A DNA stretch of 5,958 nt from Mollicutes bacterium (GTDB lineage Bacteria; Bacillota_I; Bacilli_A; RF39; UBA660): the NCBI GenBank assembly GCA_003566505.1, contig PXDA01000086.1, forward strand, positions 1-5,958, written 5' to 3'. This document shows, piece by piece, positions 1 through 4,888 of this stretch. The translations under genes and the position numbers were made by a program. Each line of letters opens with the position of its first letter. Position 1 is the first letter of the stretch. The notes beneath the pieces were generated by a model. The model worked only from the letters and a program-made list of their open reading frames with translations, was not told the origin of the DNA and did no database searches.

Positions 1-722
1 CCAATATCAATAATATCTAAAACAGCATCAATTTTTTCGCTATCAGTTCTACTTTCATCGTCAAGAATGTTTTCAATCCGTTTATTTAATTTATCATTAG
101 CTACCGTCAGCGCTGTATCACGATAAGAAAATACTTGCTCAACTTGACTTTCAAACTCTTCTAAAACAATCGCCTCATAATTATCACTTGCTAAAATAGA
201 ATCATCAACAATATGAAGAAAGTTATCAATGACACGGAACATTTCTTGTGCCAGTGTTAAATTATCTTTAAAAAGCGGATATACATCACTATAACCTAAA
301 TTATGAACCTCTGCTTGTAAAAAGGCACGCCAAGCACGAGCATGATCTAAGAAATCATCAAGTTGATTACTAGCAGTATTGCGTAGTGCTTCGGCATCAC
401 TTTCACATGTCCCTGTAAACTCAATATCAGTAGTAATAATATCAATTAAACCACTTAAATTACGATTTCTTACTTTTTCATAAATATTATTAGCCAAACC
501 AAAAGTTAATTGCGAACTAATTTCACTATCACAAACGACTAAAAATTCATTTGTTTTGGCAAGTAAATTTTCTACTTCGGGTTTTAAATTATAAAATTCT
601 GTTTCCAAAGCTTCTTTTTCGGCTTTAGCACTGTCAGAAAGTCCAACAATACTAAAAAGGGGCAGGAGAAAAACTGCTATTATTAATATAATTGGTTTTT
701 TTTCTTTCATAAAATTTTTCAT
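1..722 (-). CDS. Exported acidic protein of unknown function (C-terminus beyond window)
   Basis: I do not recognise this family. The reading frame is open from an ATG at 722 to the window edge, giving 240 complete codons with no stop, so the C-terminus is missing. The start is supported by a perfect AGGAGG (731-736) eight bases upstream. A later in-frame Met (residue 5) has no comparable site. Residues 1-9 are basic, about 10-28 are strongly hydrophobic, and an AKA signal-peptidase-like site ends at Ala34, so the protein is probably secreted or held by an uncleaved N-terminal helix. The rest is acidic and looks mostly helical, with two cysteines (C64, C106) that could form a disulfide outside the cell. 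It has its own promoter and follows the sortase and four-helix genes on the same strand. Inference: a partner or substrate of that sortase. A sorting signal could only be seen in the missing C-terminus. Confidence 0.85.
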   Translation of the reverse strand, partial: MKNFMKEKKPIILIIAVFLLPLFSIVGLSDSAKAEKEALETEFYNLKPEVENLLAKTNEFLVVCDSEISSQLTFGLANNIYEKVRNRNLSGLIDIITTDIEFTGTCESDAEALRNTASNQLDDFLDHARAWRAFLQAEVHNLGYSDVYPLFKDNLTLAQEMFRVIDNFLHIVDDSILASDNYEAIVLEEFESQVEQVFSYRDTALTVANDKLNKRIENILDDESRTDSEKIDAVLDIIDI

Positions 723-745
723 CTATTCCGCCTCCTATTTTTGTC

Positions 746-774
746 ATTATAACACGAAAATGTTTTTTTGCTAA
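746..774 (-). promoter_or_regulatory. Predicted extended -10 promoter of the exported-protein gene
   Basis: On the minus strand there is a perfect TATAAT (746-751) preceded by TGT, which makes an extended -10. A TTAGCA -35 (769-774, four of six consensus bases) lies 17 bases upstream. Transcription would start near 739, leaving a leader of about 17 bases that contains the AGGAGG ribosome binding site (731-736). The gene can therefore be transcribed independently of the sortase unit. No convincing terminator lies between this promoter and the preceding gene, so read-through is also possible. Confidence 0.6.
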
Positions 775-775
775 A

Positions 776-1558
776 TTATTGTCTAATTCTAACTTTATAC
801 AATTGATAATATGAATAAAAACTTACTAAACCATAAATCACAAAGATAATTAAATTAATAATAATTATTTGATTAAAGAAAGTATGCATAAAACTGGTAA
901 TCGCTTGATTAAAGAAAAAGGGACGATAAAATAGTAAAATAAAACTACTAACTAACAAGAAAATATTAGCAAAAGCAAAACTTTCTGCAACATGCTCCTT
1001 ATTTTTAAACAATACTTGAAAATTTAAAACAGCAATTAATGCCAAGACAAACACAAACACGATATTGCCCATCAAACGATTAACTTGTTGATATGGTAGT
1101 TCTACCAGTTCTAATTCTTGCACCGGAAAAATCATATCAACGTATTTTTTGGCAAGTAAAGAACTCAAACTATGAACAGCATTATTTTCCACTGTTAATT
1201 CATTTTCTTCTAGATAACTGTTAATAATTGCAGCATATTCACGTTGTTTCGCTCCTTCAATGGCATTAGCAAACAAACGCTCTTCGGTTGTAAAAAACAT
1301 TTCAATATAATGGTCTATATCAGATGCGACCATTTCTTTATCTAAAAGTTGATTACTTAATTCATCACTAGCATAATAACTAAACTCTTCAGTTAATTTT
1401 TCGTAAGTTAGCTCAACATAATCACTACGTGCAAAAACATTTTTAAAACTAGTTGCATTAAAATTTAAATGATACTGAACTAAAAGCGCTATAATTAATA
1501 ACAAAATAGCGATAAAAGTAATCATGACACCCCGCGATATTACCATCCCTCTATTCAT
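776..1558 (-). CDS. Four-helix membrane protein of unknown function, coupled to sortase
   Basis: I do not recognise this 260-residue protein. The ATG at 1558 is chosen because an AGGTGA ribosome binding site sits just upstream and because the start overlaps the sortase stop by 8 bases, a layout typical of translational coupling. An in-frame ATG at 1624 would lengthen the protein by 22 residues but lies deep inside the sortase gene and is less likely. Predicted layout: short basic N-terminus; membrane helix about 10-29; extracellular region 30-160, helical and acidic; helices about 165-184 and 193-211 joined by a short charged loop (KNKEH); an aromatic Phe-rich outer stretch about 212-230; a last helix about 229-252; and a basic cytoplasmic tail. 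The charges fit the positive-inside rule with both ends in the cytoplasm. No enzymatic motif or LPXTG-like signal is seen. The coupling suggests it acts with the sortase, for example as an assembly partner; this is inference. Confidence 0.85.
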   Translation of the reverse strand: MNRGMVISRGVMITFIAILLLIIALLVQYHLNFNATSFKNVFARSDYVELTYEKLTEEFSYYASDELSNQLLDKEMVASDIDHYIEMFFTTEERLFANAIEGAKQREYAAIINSYLEENELTVENNAVHSLSSLLAKKYVDMIFPVQELELVELPYQQVNRLMGNIVFVFVLALIAVLNFQVLFKNKEHVAESFAFANIFLLVSSFILLFYRPFFFNQAITSFMHTFFNQIIIINLIIFVIYGLVSFYSYYQLYKVRIRQ

Positions 1559-2777
1559 GATAATCACCTGCTTGCCAATTAACCTCCTGCAAAGGCGCAT
1601 AAACGACATAACGTCTTGAACCATATATTACACTACTAAAAGGATAACAAGTATATAAAATTAATGTTTCTTCATCTTCCCCTTTTAATAAATGCCAGTC
1701 CGTATCACTAACAACTTGGGTTTTTTCTACTTGATAAATAAACTCACCATAACTAGCATTAACAATTATTTGTTCACCAACCGAGAGATTAACTAAATTA
1801 CCTAAAAACTCGCCACTATTATGACCACTATAAATAATGTCTTCGCCTTCACCAGGAAAAGCTGATGGCGTATGATGACCAATATTATTTTCTAATAAAC
1901 GTGGTGAATCACCAAAACTAATCGGTGCCGCAATCCCTAAATCAGGAATTAGAAGTTCCCCATAACGATTACCATAAGCAGGATAAACAACAATATTATT
2001 GTCTTCATCTAAAATAATTTCTTTGGCAATATTATTTTGTTCGTAAAGAACTTCACCCATCATACTACGTAACCTAGCATATGTATCAACATAATTATTA
2101 AAAACTAATAAAAGACCGAAAATAACACCTGTTGTAAAAACCAAGCCCCATGATAAGTCGCGTAAAACTCTTTTATAAAACCGCGCCCGGTGTCTTTTAC
2201 GTGCTAATTTTTGATAAACAAGTGCCAAGACAATACTAAAAGCAAAAGCAAATAAACTATAAGTTAAATAAATATTAGGACCCGTGTAAGTTAATTTTTG
2301 CTCTTCTAAATGAATACGGTCTAATAAAATATCATTATCAACGATGTGAATTACTCGCTCATCACGATCATATACTAGTGGTGCGCTCGTCTTTTTTTTA
2401 TCTTTTTCTGCACCATCATCAACAATCGAGGGCGCACTATGAATAATTTTAGCACCATCAGTGAGTGATGTTAATAATTTATCTTTTTCTTTACTACTTA
2501 ATTTATCAGCATCACTTAAACTACAAACATTATTTTCGTTAATAATTTCATAAGCTGTTTCCAGATAATTTAAAACATCTTTAATTTCATCTTCGTTTAG
2601 TTCTTTTTCTTTTAATAATCTTGTATAAGTAGTATTGTATGATTGAAAAATAGCCGTATCAGTACCACATTGCGCGTTGTCTTGTACATAGTCAATAATA
2701 TCTTGCTTGCTTTTGGCTTGAACATCCATAGCAAAAACAAAAAAAGCTATGACAAAAACTAATAGTATTTTTTTCAT
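1551..2777 (-). CDS. Class D-like sortase with extra N-terminal extracellular domain and two membrane helices
   Basis: Sortases are membrane transpeptidases that cut a C-terminal sorting signal and join the protein to the cell wall or to another protein. In this 408-residue protein the catalytic domain spans about 240-396. It holds the catalytic His (H319 in SGHNSG), the active-site Cys (C377 in YTCYPF) and the Arg (R389 in SRRYVVYA). The CYPF context and the upstream PGEG segment (309-312) resemble class D sortases. Class D enzymes are usually near 200 residues, so about 200 N-terminal residues are extra. These comprise a signal peptide (1-21, ending VQA), an extracellular region of about 145 residues with two cysteines (C37, C85), a helix at 170-189, a very basic loop (192-206) that must be cytoplasmic, and a second helix at 211-228 that returns the catalytic domain outside. 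The ATG at 2777 follows an AAGAAGTGAT ribosome-binding sequence and an extended -10 promoter. The stop overlaps the next gene. The sortase call is firm; the class is likely. Confidence 0.95.
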   Translation of the reverse strand: MKKILLVFVIAFFVFAMDVQAKSKQDIIDYVQDNAQCGTDTAIFQSYNTTYTRLLKEKELNEDEIKDVLNYLETAYEIINENNVCSLSDADKLSSKEKDKLLTSLTDGAKIIHSAPSIVDDGAEKDKKKTSAPLVYDRDERVIHIVDNDILLDRIHLEEQKLTYTGPNIYLTYSLFAFAFSIVLALVYQKLARKRHRARFYKRVLRDLSWGLVFTTGVIFGLLLVFNNYVDTYARLRSMMGEVLYEQNNIAKEIILDEDNNIVVYPAYGNRYGELLIPDLGIAAPISFGDSPRLLENNIGHHTPSAFPGEGEDIIYSGHNSGEFLGNLVNLSVGEQIIVNASYGEFIYQVEKTQVVSDTDWHLLKGEDEETLILYTCYPFSSVIYGSRRYVVYAPLQEVNWQAGDYHE

Positions 2778-2805
2778 TCAATCACTTCTTCCTACTATTA
2801 TTTAA

Positions 2806-2814
2806 ATTATAACA
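2806..2814 (-). promoter_or_regulatory. Predicted extended -10 promoter of the sortase gene
   Basis: The minus strand reads TGT followed by a perfect TATAAT (2806-2811). The matching -35 region is poor (TTTTTA at a 17-base spacing), as is common for extended -10 promoters. The expected transcript start is near 2799, giving a leader of about 22 bases with the ribosome binding site in it. The ten-base core GTGTTATAAT is identical to that in front of the exported-protein gene at 746-755. Confidence 0.5.
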
Positions 2815-2839
2815 CAAAACAGTCGTTTTAAAAAGATAT

Positions 2840-3280
2840 TTATTTTTTAAATAATTTTATTTTATAAAATAATAAAATACCACTAACACTACCAAAAGCA
2901 TCAATTAAGACATCATCAATACCACCATGCCGTCCCGGAATAAAAATTTGTTGTATTTCATCAATCGTAGCAAATAAAATACAAAATAAGATACTAAAAA
3001 TAATTCTTTCCTTTTTTTGATAAATACTATATTCATTAGCAAAGTTTAAAGTTAAAATTCCTAAAACAAAATAAAGAAAAAAATGAGCTGATTTACGAAC
3101 AATCACACTAATTAAATCAACATCAAATTGATAAGCGGGCATTAAAAATTCAAGCATTGCTAAAACCATTCCAACCACGCCACTACTTAAATCTGCTGAT
3201 TCAGTGCCACTTTGTTGCGAAAAAAGTAATATAATTATCATCCAATTAATTAATAAAACTATTGATAAAACTTTGCGCAT
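2840..3280 (-). CDS. VanZ-like small integral membrane protein
   Basis: The protein has 146 residues, a usual size for single-domain VanZ-like proteins. It shows the family's signature segments in order: FSQQSG (20-25) after the first helix; RKSAHFFLY (62-70); and a long C-terminal block at 107-130 with DEIQQ, PGRHGG and a DVLIDAFG-type ending. Membrane helices are likely at about 4-20, 34-48, 66-80, 92-106 and 128-141. The founding member, VanZ of Enterococcus, gives low-level teicoplanin resistance, but most relatives are housekeeping-type genes of unknown mechanism, so resistance should not be assumed. The ATG at 3280 has a modest GGTGAT site close upstream. It stands between the ugd terminator and the sortase promoter with 62 bases to the sortase, so it may be its own short transcript or be read through into the sortase. 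Confidence 0.9.
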   Translation of the reverse strand: MRKVLSIVLLINWMIIILLFSQQSGTESADLSSGVVGMVLAMLEFLMPAYQFDVDLISVIVRKSAHFFLYFVLGILTLNFANEYSIYQKKERIIFSILFCILFATIDEIQQIFIPGRHGGIDDVLIDAFGSVSGILLFYKIKLFKK

Positions 3281-3295
3281 ATCATCACCATTTTC

Positions 3296-3304
3296 ATTTT
3301 AACA
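3296..3304 (-). promoter_or_regulatory. Possible extended -10 promoter of the VanZ-like gene
   Basis: The minus strand has TGT followed by TAAAAT (3296-3301), an extended -10 with one mismatch, placed just after the ugd terminator where a new promoter is expected. No good -35 is present. The implied transcript start, near 3289, would leave only about nine bases before the ATG and would fall on the ribosome binding site, so the call is weak. Confidence 0.25.
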
Positions 3305-3315
3305 TACTTATTCAT

Positions 3316-3344
3316 AAAAAAATAACTAACTAATGTTAATTATT
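3316..3344 (-). terminator. Intrinsic terminator overlapping the ugd stop codon
   Basis: On the minus strand AATAATTAAC and GTTAGTTATT form a ten-base-pair stem with one G-U pair and an ATTA loop, followed by an unbroken T tract. The left arm contains the last ugd codons and its TAA, so the hairpin starts inside the gene. The stem is AT-rich, so efficiency may be moderate. It separates ugd from the VanZ-like gene. Confidence 0.65.
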
Positions 3345-4499
3345 TTTAAATAAATCTCTTGTATAAACTTTTTGTTTAACATCTTCTAAATCTTCCGTTA
3401 AACGATTTGCCAAAATCACTTCCGCCATTGCTTTAAATTCTTTTAATTCTTTTATAACCCGTGAACGATAAAACTCTGCTTCATCCATCGATGGTTCATA
3501 AATAACAACTTCAATTCCTTTTGCTTTTAACCTTTTCATAATTCCTTGAATAGCCGAATCACGAAAATTATCAGAATTAGTTTTCATAGTTAAACGATAA
3601 ACACCAACCGTATCGGGATCCTTTTCAATAATCCTATTTGCAATATGATCTTTTCGAGTATTATTAGCTTCCACAATCGCACCAATAATATTTTGTGGTA
3701 CATCTTGATAATTAGCAAGTAATTGTTTTGTATCCTTCGGCAAGCAATAGCCCCCATAACCAAAGGAAGGATTATTATAATAATCACCAATACGTGGATC
3801 AAGTGAAACACCTTTAATAATTTCTTCACTATCTAAATCCTTCACTTCCGCATAAGAATCTAACTCATTAAAAAAAGCGACGCGCATTGCTAAAAAAGTA
3901 TTCGAAAAAAGTTTAATTGCTTCTGCTTCAGTTGAACCAGTATATAAAACCGGTGCTGATTTTTTTTGCGAGCTTTCCCGCATTAAAGTTCCAATCAACT
4001 CAGCACGATGTGATTTTTCACCAATAATAATTCGCGAAGGATATAACAAATCATTTAAAGCACACCCTTCTCTTAAAAACTCTGGGGAAAAAATAATATT
4101 ATCAGTTTCATATTTTTCTTTCATCTTTTCCGTAAAACCTACCGGCACCGTTGACTTAATAATAATCGTACTACTAGTGTTTAATTTTAAAACATCTTCA
4201 ATAACACTCTCCACACTCGAAGTATCAAAATAATTTTCATGCGGATCGTAATTAGTTGGGGTAGCAATAATAACAATATCACTATCTTGTAAAACCGTTT
4301 TATCAGTTGTCGCCTCTAAATTTAAATCGCGATGCTTTAAATAATCACTAATTTCCTGATCAACAATTGGCGAAATACCACTATTTACTTGTTCAACTTT
4401 TTCCTGATTAATATCTAAAGCCATAACCTCATTTTCTACCGATAACAAAACCGCATTAGCTAAACCAACATATCCTAATCCAACCACTGTAATTTTCAT
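3336..4499 (-). CDS. ugd: UDP-glucose 6-dehydrogenase (HasB-like)
   Basis: This cytoplasmic enzyme oxidises UDP-glucose to UDP-glucuronate with two NAD+, supplying acidic sugar for capsule, hyaluronan-like or teichuronic-type polymers. The 387 residues fit the compact bacterial family, and the sequence closely resembles what I recall of streptococcal HasB. Visible features: N-terminal NAD-binding motif GLGYVGL (7-13); ATPTNY (79-84); KSTVPVGF (115-122) with Thr117; FSPEFLREG (137-145) with Glu140; Lys196 and Asn200 in the central helix; the catalytic Cys252 in FGYGGYCLPKD with Asp256; and a C-terminal UDP-binding domain with VGVYRLTMK (298-306) and NFRDSA (311-316). No catalytic residue is missing. 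The ATG at 4499 follows AGGAGC with a seven-base gap and has its own promoter. No glycosyltransferase or polymer synthase is adjacent, so the polymer it serves cannot be told from here. It is flanked by a terminator downstream and a gene remnant upstream. Confidence 0.97.
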   Translation of the reverse strand: MKITVVGLGYVGLANAVLLSVENEVMALDINQEKVEQVNSGISPIVDQEISDYLKHRDLNLEATTDKTVLQDSDIVIIATPTNYDPHENYFDTSSVESVIEDVLKLNTSSTIIIKSTVPVGFTEKMKEKYETDNIIFSPEFLREGCALNDLLYPSRIIIGEKSHRAELIGTLMRESSQKKSAPVLYTGSTEAEAIKLFSNTFLAMRVAFFNELDSYAEVKDLDSEEIIKGVSLDPRIGDYYNNPSFGYGGYCLPKDTKQLLANYQDVPQNIIGAIVEANNTRKDHIANRIIEKDPDTVGVYRLTMKTNSDNFRDSAIQGIMKRLKAKGIEVVIYEPSMDEAEFYRSRVIKELKEFKAMAEVILANRLTEDLEDVKQKVYTRDLFKNN

Positions 4500-4529
4500 A
4501 ATTTTCGCTCCTTTTTTTACTCAACATAT

Positions 4530-4557
4530 ATTGTAACCTATTTTATAAATATTGCAA
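4530..4557 (-). promoter_or_regulatory. Predicted ugd promoter
   Basis: On the minus strand a TACAAT -10 (4530-4535) lies 16 bases downstream of a TTGCAA -35 (4552-4557). The transcript would start near 4523, leaving about 24 bases to the ugd ATG, including the AGGAGC ribosome binding site (4507-4512). No operator-like inverted repeat is obvious over it. Confidence 0.5.
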
Positions 4558-4625
4558 GCAAAAAAATACATTTTAAAAACAAACCCTCTCTAACATTCAT
4601 ATTGTCAATAACTTTTGAAAATATC

Positions 4626-4751
4626 TCAAAAATTTAAAAACATAAGCGTTAAGCATATATCATTGTTTATTAATAAAACTTGAATCTTTATTTCATCATT
4701 TGCATTTTTATATAATAAAAATTCTTGATTTGTTTCTATTCCTTTAGTCAT
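4626..4751 (-). pseudogene. RhuM-family N-terminal remnant (41 codons)
   Basis: An ATG at 4751 sits five bases after a perfect AGGAGG (4757-4762) and opens a 41-codon frame ending in TGA. Residues 8-34, with NQEFLLYKN, IKIQVLL and NNDICLT, resemble from memory the start of RhuM-family proteins (Virulence_RhuM), which typically read EFLIY, then a KI-V stretch, then a WLTQ segment leading into a DNA-binding-like helix. Here the Trp of WLTQ is Cys (TGC) and the similarity stops a few residues later, whereas full RhuM proteins are around 300 residues. The rest is absent: after the TGA all three frames close before a recognisable domain appears. I infer a decayed gene whose promoter and translation start survive. 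Alternatives are a real small peptide or chance similarity. If TGA were read as Trp the frame would gain only about 15 residues. Confidence 0.5.
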
Positions 4752-4768
4752 AAAATCCTCCTGATTAC

Positions 4769-4774
4769 ATTATA
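4769..4774 (-). promoter_or_regulatory. Perfect -10 box of the RhuM-like remnant
   Basis: The minus strand has TATAAT at 4769-4774, six bases upstream of the AGGAGG of the remnant. No recognisable -35 lies 16-18 bases upstream, so the promoter may be weak or partly decayed. The LexA-type box directly abuts it, in the space between -35 and -10, where bound repressor would block RNA polymerase. Confidence 0.45.
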
Positions 4775-4775
4775 T

Positions 4776-4789
4776 CGAACGTTTGTTCT
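4776..4789 (-). promoter_or_regulatory. LexA (SOS) box
   Basis: The minus strand reads AGAACAAACGTTCG, an inverted repeat GAAC-N4-GTTC. The Bacillus-type LexA/DinR consensus is CGAACRNRYGTTYG; 13 of the 14 positions agree (only the first base, A for C, differs). It lies one base upstream of a TATAAT box, the normal position for an SOS operator. This suggests that the gene which once stood here was induced by DNA damage. No lexA gene is visible in the window. Confidence 0.65.
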
Positions 4790-4836
4790 TTAGCCGATAA
4801 CAAGCATAAAAAAGAAAAACTAATTATTTTTCAATG

Positions 4837-4861
4837 AAAAAAAATTAAACTTTTGTTTAAT
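4837..4861 (-). terminator. Intrinsic terminator of the helicase gene
   Basis: On the minus strand ATTAAAC and GTTTAAT pair around an AAAA loop and are followed by a run of T; the stem can lengthen using the A-rich bases before it and the T run after it. It begins 28 bases after the helicase stop. A second, weaker hairpin with a T tract (GAAAAA/TTTTTC, 4814-4832) follows and may reinforce it. Confidence 0.65.
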
Positions 4862-4888
4862 CTTTTATTTATAATATATCTTTTAAGT

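Noticed and set aside
2820..2880. AT-rich inverted repeats at the end of the VanZ-like gene as a terminator
   Set aside because: They are composed almost only of A and T, lie mostly within the coding end, and lack a clear stem followed by a T tract.
3590..3829. An open frame of about 79 codons with a GTG start on the minus strand inside ugd
   Set aside because: It overlaps the central, highly conserved part of ugd in another frame, has no ribosome binding site and gives a low-complexity Ile/Leu-rich product.
4603..4608. A perfect TTGACA on the minus strand upstream of ugd
   Set aside because: No -10-like hexamer lies 15-19 bases downstream; the TTGCAA/TACAAT pair nearer to ugd is better.
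4500..4625. Search for the missing C-terminal part of the RhuM-like gene between its stop and ugd
   Set aside because: All three minus-strand frames are interrupted or give low-complexity peptides with no segment I can match to the family.
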